A DNA stretch of 5,842 nucleotides from Pseudomonadota bacterium (GCA_023458055.1 JAEXAW010000072.1:1-5842), one strand, 5' to 3'. Numbered from the stretch's first letter, positions 1 through 5,095 are shown. Notes: generated by a model not told the origin, from the sequence alone. Program-made: numbers and translations.

Positions 1-13
1 GTCTGGAAAAACA

Positions 14-64
14 CGGCGCAACAACGCAACGCATTGCGCAATATAGCGGCGCAACAACGCGCAA
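14..64 (+). repeat. CGCAA-type repeat array upstream of the HTH gene
   Basis: Two identical 14-bp copies of CGGCGCAACAACGC lie at 14-27 and 47-60, exactly 33 bp apart (about three helical turns). The core CGCAA occurs five times here, starting at 17, 25, 37, 50 and 60. A perfect 10-bp palindrome, ATTGCGCAAT, occupies 33-42 between the two long copies. Phased repeats just ahead of a DNA-binding plasmid gene usually serve as iterons, a centromere or an operator. An operator/centromere for the following protein is the simplest reading, but an origin continuing past the left edge of the window cannot be excluded. Confidence 0.7.
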
Positions 65-79
65 TGGCGATGAAACGAC

Positions 80-481
80 ATGAGCTATAGCCTGTCAGAC
101 GCCGCCAAGGCGACCGGTAAAAACCGAACCACCATCCAGAGGGCCATAAAAAGCGGGAAGATTTCGGCGCTCAAAAACGAAAACGGGGCCTACGAGATAG
201 AACCTGCCGAGCTTCACAGAATCTTTCCAGCCATTGCGCAACGCAGTGCGCAACAACCAAAAGAGACGGAAGGCAACGGCCCGCAACAGGGCGACGCAAC
301 ATCAGAAACGCTCCGCATCAGACTGGAAATGCTGGAAAAAGAACGGGACCGCGAGAGGGCGCAACTGGAAGAAACGATCGCCGATCTGCGCGAGGACAGG
401 GACAAGTGGCGTCAGCAGGCAACCGCCCTGCTTGAAGATCATCGCCCCAAAGGATTTTTCAAAAGGCTTCTCGGGCGCTGA
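80..481 (+). CDS. plasmid replication/partition-associated HTH coiled-coil protein
   Basis: This 133-residue protein resembles the plasmid DNA-binding proteins annotated near rep genes (RepM-like) and, in overall design, the single-protein partition factor Par of staphylococcal pSK1. Residues 1-50 form a MerR/excisionase-like helix-turn-helix (SLSDAAKATGKNRTTIQRAI, then a KISALKNENGAYEIEPAEL wing). Residues 51-75 are a Q/N/G-rich linker. Residues 76-115 are a highly charged coiled coil (heptad-like LRIRLEMLEKERDRERAQLEE), and the tail is basic (GFFKRLLGR). No transmembrane segment is seen. The ATG at 80 is the only start that keeps the whole HTH; its ribosome site is weak. CGCAA repeats lie directly upstream and continue inside the gene, so autoregulation or centromere binding is plausible. 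The family assignment is from memory of typical sequences; the exact role in replication or segregation is inference. Confidence 0.75.
   Translation: MSYSLSDAAKATGKNRTTIQRAIKSGKISALKNENGAYEIEPAELHRIFPAIAQRSAQQPKETEGNGPQQGDATSETLRIRLEMLEKERDRERAQLEETIADLREDRDKWRQQATALLEDHRPKGFFKRLLGR
236..364 (+). repeat. intragenic continuation of the CGCAA repeats
   Basis: Five further CGCAA cores start at 237, 249, 282, 295 and 360, inside the HTH gene. The first two sit in GCGCAACGCA and GCGCAACAAC, close copies of the upstream repeat unit. They encode the linker and the start of the coiled coil (AQRSAQQ, PQQ, DAT, AQL), where sequence constraint should be low. They may be extra binding sites, or simply reflect the Q/A-rich linker. 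Confidence 0.4.
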
Positions 482-484
482 ACC

Positions 485-506
485 GTAGCCAGAATTAAGG
501 GGCTAC
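485..506. terminator. possible bidirectional stem-loop between convergent genes
   Basis: GTAGCC (485-490) can pair with GGCTAC (501-506) around a 10-nt loop. It lies 4 nt after the stop of the left-end HTH gene and about 50 nt beyond the stop of the convergent NERD-helicase gene. There is no T-run on either strand, so this is a weak terminator candidate. Confidence 0.25.
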
Positions 507-590
507 CTGAAGGCACTGCCCAACTTGGTCTACGCCAACCGCCTTGATTGGGACTTCTACCGGAACGGCGAACGCGTCACCGCCACATGA
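489..590 (+). pseudogene. remnant of an N6-adenine methyltransferase/type IIG restriction gene (fragment)
   Basis: A 33-codon open stretch between TAG (486-488) and TGA (588-590) has no start codon but reads like real protein: PELRGYLKALPN, then LVYANRLDWDFYRNGER. The pattern 'YLxALPNLxxTxxLxWxFYxDGE' recalls the N-terminal region of large class I N6-adenine DNA methyltransferases and type IIG/ISP restriction enzymes, where a conserved segment precedes the methylase core. If so, it is all that is left here of a restriction-modification gene. It overlaps, on the opposite strand, the last 11 codons of the NERD-helicase gene, which suggests a recombination junction near 590. The resemblance is from memory; the fragment is too short to be sure. 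Confidence 0.4.
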
Positions 591-2425
591 TCTGGGAATG
601 TCCGACCGTAATCGTGAAGCTGCGGTGCGGAACACACAACTGTCAGCCAACTCCCTTCCTGACTCCGCTTCAATCGGGTCAGACCAGCATAGATCAGAGC
701 AAGGCTTTGCTCGTGCGCGGCTTCCGTTACATAGACAACGAGCAGGCGTGACTCCCAGCCTTTGAAGCTATGCAAGGTAGTGGCCTTGATCCTGGCATCT
801 CCCATGTAGAAACCCATTTTCCGGCGACGGTGGTCGTCACCAAACGTATCTACTGCTCGAACGCGATACTCAGATAAACGGGCCACAACCCCCGCGCCAG
901 ACTTCATATCACTTGCCAGCATGGTGATGTCAGCATTGGCCAAGTTGGCCTTTCCGGTTTGCCGCATTAAGGAAAGAATTTCGTCTGAGCATACCTTTTC
1001 AGCATCCTCCGGATCGCATTGCACCCACCGGAGATGGCACGGATAGAGATCAAATGACCCTTGCTCAGGCTCAGGGAGGTCAATGGCTTCTTTGGGAAGA
1101 AAGCCTTCGGCGAAGCCACGTGCAAGACTTAGTGCGTCTGGAGGCAGTCTGTAGCTGACGCTCAACTGCGCCCATCGACCGCCAGGGAACCCAGCTCCCT
1201 TCATCACGTCGTCAGTCCATGCTCTAGCCGTGCCGTAAACGTCTTGCGTCGCGTCCGCGACCAAGAGCATCTCTCCGTCCGGATCGCACGCCTTGCGCAG
1301 CACGTTCCACCATAAGGGCCGATAATCCTGCCCCTCGTCCACTAAGATGGCATCGTACCTCTTGGCCCCAGGATGCTCGACAGCCTCTTCTGCCAAACGC
1401 GGTAAAGTGACGTTCAATACATCTTCTCGTTGGTCGTCTGAACCAACAGACTTCCACAAGTCATCGTATCTGTGCTCCCAGCCAACATCGTAGCAGGCAT
1501 GTTTGCACCACAGATGAAAGTGCGTGAACTGGATATTCTTCAGACGCTCCGGCGCATCAAGATCACGGACGATGAGGTCACGTAGATAGTGCCATAGCGT
1601 GATGTTGAACGTTGCAACGAGAACGGATTTCCCTTCATTTGCAAGCCGCGCGGCGCGAGCTGCAAGAACGAGAGATTTTCCCGACCCCGCTGGTCCTTTG
1701 ATCCTGCGGTAGCCTGTGTCCGTGCGGGTATCGGCCAATGAACGTTGGTTACGATCCAGAACCAAGGGCGTTCTCTGCATCGATGAAAAATCCGGCTCGG
1801 CAAGCCAACCACGCAAATCTTCTGCTAACCCCTCTGCCATCAGGCGCGAACCGCTGCGGTTGGCTTCGGGAAGCACCGATTCGAGATCACCAGCCGCTAT
1901 CTCGCCAATGCCGCTGATGGGTTGATATCTGGCGTAGCGGTCATCTTCTGTCGCTTTTAGGAATGGGGCCAGCAACTCTTTGGCTTGATCTGCCTGCGCG
2001 AATGGAAAAATGACCCCTGCGGTAATCGCTGCCCATCCAGCCCTCTGCTGTAACCTGGGGCAATAAAGGTCGAAAATCTCTTTTTTATATAGGTTTACCT
2101 TGGTGACAGGGTTGGAAGCTTGGATGCAGAATTCCTTGCCATCCTTCTCTGCCCAAAGCCCTGTATGCCCCCACCGGTCTTTCCGCGTGAAATACCTCAT
2201 AGCGTTGAGGTTCCAGTCCTTGACCTCAAACACGGCTATCCCGCCCTGCGGGTTCAGCAAGACAAAATCGGGACGCAGGCCGTTCAGATGGGGCTGTACA
2301 TAAATTTCCCAGTTGACTGGCAAATGCCGGTTAAACAACTCCAGAACCTTTTGTTCGCCCGTTGTCAGCCTCTGTCTCAACTTTCCATGATCAGCCAAAG
2401 GCGGATGGATCACTCTCTTACTCAT
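557..2425 (-). CDS. NERD nuclease domain-SF1 (UvrD-like) helicase fusion protein
   Basis: This 622-residue protein joins a nuclease-related domain to a superfamily 1 helicase. The NERD domain covers about residues 20-135: GE at 23-24, RPDF with D53, and VFEVKDW with E67 and K69, a PD-(D/E)XK-like D...ExK set. Helicase motifs follow in order: Walker A GPAGSGKS (244-251), Walker B DEGQD (363-367), motif III-like DATQD (391-395), SYR (424-426), LHSFKG (551-556) and LTR (582-584). All are intact, so ATP-driven DNA translocation plus cleavage is expected; the actual substrate is unknown. An upstream TTG at 2485 would add 20 residues, but the ATG at 2423-2425 is preferred because it overlaps the previous gene's stop by 8 nt (ATGAGTAA), suggesting coupled translation. 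It is the last gene of the minus-strand operon. The final residues are encoded opposite a possible methylase remnant, so the native C-terminus may have been altered. Confidence 0.9.
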   Translation of the reverse strand: MSKRVIHPPLADHGKLRQRLTTGEQKVLELFNRHLPVNWEIYVQPHLNGLRPDFVLLNPQGGIAVFEVKDWNLNAMRYFTRKDRWGHTGLWAEKDGKEFCIQASNPVTKVNLYKKEIFDLYCPRLQQRAGWAAITAGVIFPFAQADQAKELLAPFLKATEDDRYARYQPISGIGEIAAGDLESVLPEANRSGSRLMAEGLAEDLRGWLAEPDFSSMQRTPLVLDRNQRSLADTRTDTGYRRIKGPAGSGKSLVLAARAARLANEGKSVLVATFNITLWHYLRDLIVRDLDAPERLKNIQFTHFHLWCKHACYDVGWEHRYDDLWKSVGSDDQREDVLNVTLPRLAEEAVEHPGAKRYDAILVDEGQDYRPLWWNVLRKACDPDGEMLLVADATQDVYGTARAWTDDVMKGAGFPGGRWAQLSVSYRLPPDALSLARGFAEGFLPKEAIDLPEPEQGSFDLYPCHLRWVQCDPEDAEKVCSDEILSLMRQTGKANLANADITMLASDMKSGAGVVARLSEYRVRAVDTFGDDHRRRKMGFYMGDARIKATTLHSFKGWESRLLVVYVTEAAHEQSLALIYAGLTRLKRSQEGSWLTVVCSAPQLHDYGRTFPDHVAVTRSPFR

Positions 2426-2819
2426 GAGAAGCGCGCTTAGATTCTTCTTTTGGGGCGAAAAGCTTGTTTCTAATTTGTTTTTCAAATCCGTTCTCCACCT
2501 CGATCACATCCGCCTTCTGCAAGATGTCCAATGCACATCCAGGCTGAAGCATCTGGTTTTGTTTCAGCGCCTCTTCTGCTGCATCCAAGATCGCACCGGC
2601 ATGCGTGGCCGAGGAAACCGCGTATGCGGCCAACCGCGATGAGAGTTCCTCGGCAACCACCGCAGAAGGCGTCTTTCCAGAAAGAGCTGAAACAAGGTCG
2701 AGCATTGATGCGACCTTCTCGCCTGGGCGCACATTGACCATCGTGTAGTCTTCTGCTCGGATTTCGGCCTGCGTCTCTCCGATTTCCTCGATCACCTTTG
2801 ACAGGATGCCACGGCTCAT
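2418..2819 (-). CDS. small protein, probable second ribbon-helix-helix member
   Basis: This 133-residue protein has no name I recognise. Residues 26-70 fit a ribbon-helix-helix outline: a strand (TMVNVRP), helix A (GEKVASMLDLVSALSG), a KTPS turn, and helix B (AVVAEELSSRLAAYAV). A second helical region (78-105) and a charged tail follow; there are no membrane segments. The ATG overlaps the preceding stop by 4 nt (ATGA), and AAAGGA lies 8 nt upstream, so the start is well supported. Its own stop overlaps the start of the NERD-helicase. Position directly before the effector suggests an antitoxin, DNA-targeting or partner protein for it; that is inference. The RHH reading is by eye and moderate. 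Confidence 0.8.
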   Translation of the reverse strand: MSRGILSKVIEEIGETQAEIRAEDYTMVNVRPGEKVASMLDLVSALSGKTPSAVVAEELSSRLAAYAVSSATHAGAILDAAEEALKQNQMLQPGCALDILQKADVIEVENGFEKQIRNKLFAPKEESKRASHE

Positions 2820-3331
2820 TTCTTTATTCCTTTCAGCTTGTTCCTGAGACCGATGAATGCCTCGCTGTTAAACTGGTTTTCAGGAGCGCCTGGATGATCG
2901 CTAGGCTGTTGCTCATTTCGAGCATTGAACTCCAAAATATTGCGCAAAATGTGGTGGAAGTCTGATCCAAGCGCATCAAGAACCCATGACTGCGCAAGGT
3001 CGTCGTAACTGGCCTGTTTGTCAGCGGTCACAGCTAGGAGCGCCCGCGCGTCATCATCCTGAACGCTCATCAGTTCATCGCGCAGAAAGTCATGTAGAAG
3101 CCTGTTGATCAGTACTGACCGGGATACGCCTTCCTGTTCGGCCAGTGCATCGAACAAGAGGACGTCATGCTGCTTGATCCGGATATTGAACTTGCGGTCA
3201 CTCTTGGGCTTTCCAGAAGAACTCTGATCCGAGGCTTCTGGAAACATCTCTGGCTTAACCCGTAACGTGAACTCTCCGTCCAGTACCGAACCCTGATTGA
3301 CGGAAAAGGACCTTACGTTCTGATCACTCAT
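2816..3331 (-). CDS. ribbon-helix-helix DNA-binding protein (putative operon repressor)
   Basis: This 171-residue protein carries a central RHH fold: strand RKFNIRI (46-52), helix A (54-68, HDVLLFDALAEQEG) and helix B (70-87, beginning SRSVLINRLLHDF). The SRS turn and the hydrophobic spacing are typical of Arc/MetJ-type antitoxins and regulators. About 45 N-terminal residues (polar, S/G/K-rich) and an 80-residue C-terminal part flank it; the latter could bind a partner, as antitoxin tails do. The start is an ATG overlapping the previous stop by 4 nt, with AGAGGG upstream. As an RHH dimer it is the natural candidate to bind the 17-bp palindrome in the operon promoter. It may also neutralise the upstream DUF4258-like protein; both roles are inference. 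Confidence 0.85.
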   Translation of the reverse strand: MSDQNVRSFSVNQGSVLDGEFTLRVKPEMFPEASDQSSSGKPKSDRKFNIRIKQHDVLLFDALAEQEGVSRSVLINRLLHDFLRDELMSVQDDDARALLAVTADKQASYDDLAQSWVLDALGSDFHHILRNILEFNARNEQQPSDHPGAPENQFNSEAFIGLRNKLKGIKK

Positions 3332-3591
3332 GACCGCACCCTCTTCGTGTTCGGATAGACTGTGATCAAGGTGTCACCATCTACAACAACCGACGCACCA
3401 CCCCGCCGTGCGAGCCGCTCCAGCATTTTCAGTTCATCACGCTTCTGCCGAAGCAAAGGCTCGATAGCCCTCTTTGGCAGTTCGAGACGGTCTCCCCGAG
3501 CGTTCCACTCCCCTACCTCCAAGATAGTCCCGACCATTTCTTCAGAGATGCCGCGCTGGCGCATCCGGTCTTCTATATGCCTTGTATGCAT
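3328..3591 (-). CDS. DUF4258-like small protein (possible RelE/ParE-type toxin)
   Basis: This 87-residue basic protein has an N-terminal HIEDRMRQRGISEEMV segment and a C-terminal strand pair VVVDGDTLITVYPNTKR, the layout of DUF4258 proteins, which I recall as small RelE/ParE-fold-like relatives. A helical insert (about residues 38-62, LPKRAIEPLLRQKRDELKML) lies between them. A TTG at 3621 would add 10 residues, but the ATG at 3589-3591 is preferred: AAGGAG sits 7 nt before it, and the TTG falls at or upstream of the predicted transcription start. It is first in the four-gene operon and overlaps the RHH gene by 4 nt, the small-toxin/RHH pairing common in type II toxin-antitoxin modules. Toxicity is not shown by the sequence; it could instead be a structural or regulatory partner of the NERD-helicase. 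Confidence 0.8.
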   Translation of the reverse strand: MHTRHIEDRMRQRGISEEMVGTILEVGEWNARGDRLELPKRAIEPLLRQKRDELKMLERLARRGGASVVVDGDTLITVYPNTKRVRS

Positions 3592-3598
3592 GCCCAAA

Positions 3599-3604
3599 CT
3601 CCTT
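3599..3604 (-). promoter_or_regulatory. ribosome binding site that sets the DUF4258-like start
   Basis: AAGGAG on the minus strand with a 7-nt spacer (TTTGGGC) before the ATG at 3589-3591. It is the best site in the operon and argues against the upstream TTG at 3621. It also abuts the downstream imperfect operator copy, so bound repressor would cover the leader. Confidence 0.75.
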
Positions 3605-3620
3605 AGCCAAACATTGCTCA
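3604..3620. promoter_or_regulatory. second, degenerate operator copy
   Basis: TAGCCAAACATTGCTCA matches the 17-bp palindrome at 3629-3645 in its first eight bases and in ATTG, but has lost the right arm. Start-to-start distance is 25 bp. It spans the predicted transcription start of the minus-strand operon, so it could support cooperative repressor binding. Confidence 0.5.
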
Positions 3621-3621
3621 A

Positions 3622-3651
3622 GTTATAGTAGCCAAATATTGGCTATGTCAA
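3622..3651 (-). promoter_or_regulatory. sigma70-type promoter of the NERD-helicase operon
   Basis: Read on the minus strand: a perfect -35 TTGACA (3651-3646), an 18-bp spacer, and a near-perfect -10 TATAAC (3627-3622). The expected transcription start is near 3615, giving a leader of about 24 nt before the ATG at 3591. AT-rich sequence (TTTATATTG) precedes the -35. Confidence 0.75.
3629..3645. promoter_or_regulatory. 17-bp palindromic operator inside the promoter spacer
   Basis: TAGCCAA (3629-3635), ATA, TTGGCTA (3639-3645): a perfect 7+3+7 inverted repeat that fills the spacer between the -35 and -10 except for one base. A dimeric repressor bound here would block RNA polymerase. The RHH protein of the same operon is the likely ligand (inference). 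Confidence 0.75.
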
Positions 3652-3721
3652 CAATATAAATTCTGGCTTTAATCTTCACTCCACAAGTGCCGCGCAGTCT
3701 TTCGCCAAAAGCGATAGTTGC

Positions 3722-3738
3722 CGGGCATATCATGCCCG
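3722..3738. repeat. perfect inverted repeat in the gene-free stretch
   Basis: CGGGCAT (3722-3728), ATC, ATGCCCG (3732-3738). It lies about 70 bp upstream of the minus-strand operon promoter and has no T-run. It may be a regulator site or a relic; nothing in the sequence decides. The gap 3652-4023 holds no convincing gene, only this repeat, a terminator, a possible gene-end remnant and the higBA control region. Confidence 0.45.
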
Positions 3739-3802
3739 TCCGCGCGAAGCGCCGGGCCTGTCGGCTGGCAACCTGAAGGCCACCCGGATCACGCCGGAAC
3801 GC

Positions 3803-3831
3803 AAAAGGCCCCCGCCTGCTGACGGGAGCCT
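3803..3831 (-). terminator. rho-independent terminator on the minus strand
   Basis: On the minus strand AGGCTCCCG pairs with CGGGGGCCT over nine pairs (one G-U) around an 8-nt loop, followed by TTT. On the plus strand the same wobble would be a C-A mismatch, so it works best for leftward transcription. No intact minus-strand gene now feeds it; it would insulate the NERD-helicase operon from transcription arriving from the right. Confidence 0.65.
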
Positions 3832-3865
3832 CGATCATTGCGGCGGTGTGGGCAGGATGTAGAAT

Positions 3866-3949
3866 TCAGCGGGCAAGGACCTTCCCGCCGACACGGATGC
3901 CCCACAATGACACAAAGAGGGGAGGCGAAATTGGCAAGAAATAGGAACG
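3866..3949 (-). pseudogene. possible 3' end of a lost minus-strand gene
   Basis: A 27-codon open stretch with no start codon ends in FVSLWGIRVGGKVLAR and a TGA at 3868-3866. A TAA (3952-3950) precedes it in frame. It ends 35 bp before a minus-strand terminator, the arrangement expected of a gene end. I cannot assign it to a family; it may be chance. Confidence 0.25.
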
Positions 3950-3989
3950 TTAACTTCAAACCTTCCCCACACGACCAGTAAACCAACCA

Positions 3990-4018
3990 TTTACACTTGT
4001 AAGCTATCAGGCTACACA
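3990..4018 (+). promoter_or_regulatory. probable higBA promoter/operator
   Basis: The inverted repeat TTACA-CT-TGTAA (3991-4002) overlaps a -35-like TTTACA (3990-3995). A poor -10 candidate, TACACA (4013-4018), follows after 17 bp. Palindromes over the -35 are usual for HigA autorepression. There is no clear ribosome site before the higB ATG at 4024, so the message may be nearly leaderless. Confidence 0.5.
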
Positions 4019-4023
4019 TAGAT

Positions 4024-4299
4024 ATGATAAAGACCTTCGCGAATAAGCAACTGAAAGCCTTGTGGGAGACGGGAAAGTCAAAGATCGACGCGCGGATGCA
4101 CAGCCGTATTCTGCGCCGGCTGGACGCTCTCGATGCCGCAACCGCGCCCGAAGACATGAACCTTCCCGGCTTCGACTTTCACAGCCTGCGAGGCCCAAAC
4201 CCAACCCGCTACACGGTCCATGTGAATGGCCCGTGGTGCATCACCTTCGAGTTCAGCGACGGCGACGCGCATGTCGTGGACTACGAGCAATATCACTAG
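4024..4299 (+). CDS. higB: HigB-type toxin, RelE/HigB superfamily
   Basis: This 91-residue protein is a type II toxin-antitoxin toxin of the HigB branch, whose members cut mRNA on the ribosome. Visible family features are IKTFANKQLKALWETG at the N-terminus, LPGFDFHSLRG (47-57), TRYTVHVNGPWCITFEF (61-77) and the C-terminal GDAHVVDYEQYH. Length is normal. One oddity: the family usually has an arginine after the tryptophan in the NWRITF strand, while here residue 72 is cysteine, so full activity is not certain. The toxin precedes the antitoxin, as is typical of higBA. The start ATG has no good ribosome site, consistent with low toxin output; an operator lies about 25 bp upstream. Confidence 0.9.
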   Translation: MIKTFANKQLKALWETGKSKIDARMHSRILRRLDALDAATAPEDMNLPGFDFHSLRGPNPTRYTVHVNGPWCITFEFSDGDAHVVDYEQYH

Positions 4300-4308
4300 G
4301 AGGCGAGG

Positions 4309-4608
4309 ATGAGCCGCAACCCTGACCGCTGCCCGACGCATCCGGGCGAACTGCTCCGCGAGGACGTGATCCCCGCGACGAAGAAGTCCAAGGCCGAGAT
4401 CGCGCGGATGCTCGGTATCTCGCGCCAGCACCTGCATGACATCCTGGCCGAACGGAAGCCCGTCAGCGCCGAGGTGGCCGTCCGCCTCGCCAAGCTGTTC
4501 GGCAACGCGCCGCTGCTCTGGATCAGGATGCAGGGGGCCTATGATGCCTGGCACGCATCCCGCGAGGTGGATGTGTCGGCGGTTCCCACGCTGTTTGCGG
4601 CTGAATAG
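4309..4608 (+). CDS. higA: HigA-type antitoxin, XRE family HTH
   Basis: This 99-residue protein matches the HigA/VapI antitoxins: an N-terminal HPGELLREDVIP signature (11-22), an XRE helix-turn-helix at about 29-50 (AEIARMLGISRQHLHDILAE), a second helical part with the family's VRLAKLFGNAPLLWIRMQGAYD (58-79), and a short C-terminal tail. It binds and neutralises HigB and, with it, represses their promoter; the TTACA/TGTAA palindrome upstream is the likely site. It starts 9 nt after the higB stop behind a strong AGGAGG, much better than the toxin's own signal, which would keep antitoxin in excess. Confidence 0.93.
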   Translation: MSRNPDRCPTHPGELLREDVIPATKKSKAEIARMLGISRQHLHDILAERKPVSAEVAVRLAKLFGNAPLLWIRMQGAYDAWHASREVDVSAVPTLFAAE

Positions 4609-4615
4609 GACAACC

Positions 4616-4831
4616 ATGCCGGAGACGGACAAGGATGTCATGCCATTCCGCGCCAGGTGCAAGCTCTGCGGCACGGTCGCGGAAAGCTGGCATAGCGCGG
4701 CGAAGGCACCAGCAGGAGCGGCCATAGGCATGGCGTCCTGCGAATGCGGCAACCTCCGCGTGGACAGTATGGGGTCAGCAGGCCGAGGACGCATCCTCTA
4801 CGATCAGCCAGACAGCTTTGAACCCGCCTGA
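4616..4831 (+). CDS. small zinc-ribbon-like protein, third gene of the higBA cassette
   Basis: This 71-residue protein has CKLCG (C15, C18) and CECGN (C42, C44), a four-cysteine set fitting a small zinc ribbon, separated by a helix-like AESWHSAAKAPAGAAIG stretch. I do not know a named family for it. The ATG lies 7 nt after the higA stop behind AGGA; the same frame is open further upstream, but that part is a shadow of higA. Spacing implies cotranscription with higBA. A 27-bp palindrome begins right after its stop codon. It may modulate the toxin-antitoxin pair or be an unrelated passenger. Confidence 0.65.
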   Translation: MPETDKDVMPFRARCKLCGTVAESWHSAAKAPAGAAIGMASCECGNLRVDSMGSAGRGRILYDQPDSFEPA

Positions 4832-4858
4832 TATTCTCCGCATCAGATGCGGAGAATA
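4832..4858. repeat. 27-bp perfect palindrome just after the higBA cassette
   Basis: TATTCTCCGCATC (4832-4844), one A, GATGCGGAGAATA (4846-4858). It starts at the base after the stop of the zinc-ribbon gene. As RNA it would fold into a strong hairpin, but no T-run follows in either direction, so it is an atypical terminator. A dimer-binding or recombination site is also possible. The core ATCTCCGCA recurs at 4866-4874. Confidence 0.7.
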
Positions 4859-5015
4859 GACCCGGCAATCTCCGCACTCTCTCGCAAAATCCCGACCGAC
4901 ATCGCCCCCCCACAAGGCAGGGGAGGAAGGGGTTTTGCAGCCGCCAACGACGGCTTGGCAAGGCATATCCCACCGGGTCATGCCGCGCAGATCACCAGAT
5001 CGGAGAACGGGGTTT

Positions 5016-5039
5016 CCAAAGGGGCGCGGCCCCTTTTGG
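5016..5039 (+). terminator. GC-rich hairpin with T-run
   Basis: CCAAAGGGGC (5016-5025) pairs with GCCCCTTTTGG (5029-5039) with one extra T. The inner GGGGC/GCCCC stem with a GCG loop and four following Ts could terminate rightward transcription and shield the oriT/relaxase region. It lies in the gene-free stretch 4859-5095, whose other content is only G- and C-runs and the short hairpin GCCG/CGGC near 4940. Confidence 0.5.
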
Positions 5040-5095
5040 TCCTGCGGAAGGCATGGGGGGTTTTGAAAGGGGGGAAGCTGTGCTACACCCCTTCA

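Noticed and set aside
14..64. CRISPR array
   Set aside because: The repeats are only 14 bp, with two full copies and a spacer that itself contains the same core; no cas genes are present.
2120..2440. Plus-strand 106-codon frame opposite the NERD domain
   Set aside because: It is antisense to a strongly motif-supported gene and shows no domain of its own.
2426..2485. TTG-initiated 20-residue extension of the NERD-helicase
   Set aside because: The ATG at 2425 is coupled to the upstream stop and the extension lies wholly inside the preceding gene.
3592..3621. TTG-initiated 10-residue extension of the DUF4258-like protein
   Set aside because: The TTG would be at or before the predicted transcription start and has no ribosome site, whereas ATG 3591 has AAGGAG.
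3623..3838. Minus-strand 71-codon frame spanning the operon promoter
   Set aside because: It runs through the terminator stem and the TTGACA/TATAAC promoter, its product is not protein-like, and there is no ribosome site.
3907..3981. Plus-strand 24-codon frame (MTQRGEAKLARNRNV...) before higB
   Set aside because: No ribosome site at the ATG and no known family. A leader peptide or gene fragment is possible but unsupported.
3789..4157. Minus-strand 122-codon frame
   Set aside because: It overlaps higB and its promoter antisense and crosses the terminator; no recognisable domain.
4078..4794. Long minus-strand open frame (238 codons) opposite higB, higA and the zinc-ribbon gene
   Set aside because: It is antisense to well-recognised higBA, its protein is low-complexity and matches nothing, and long antisense frames are expected in GC-rich DNA.
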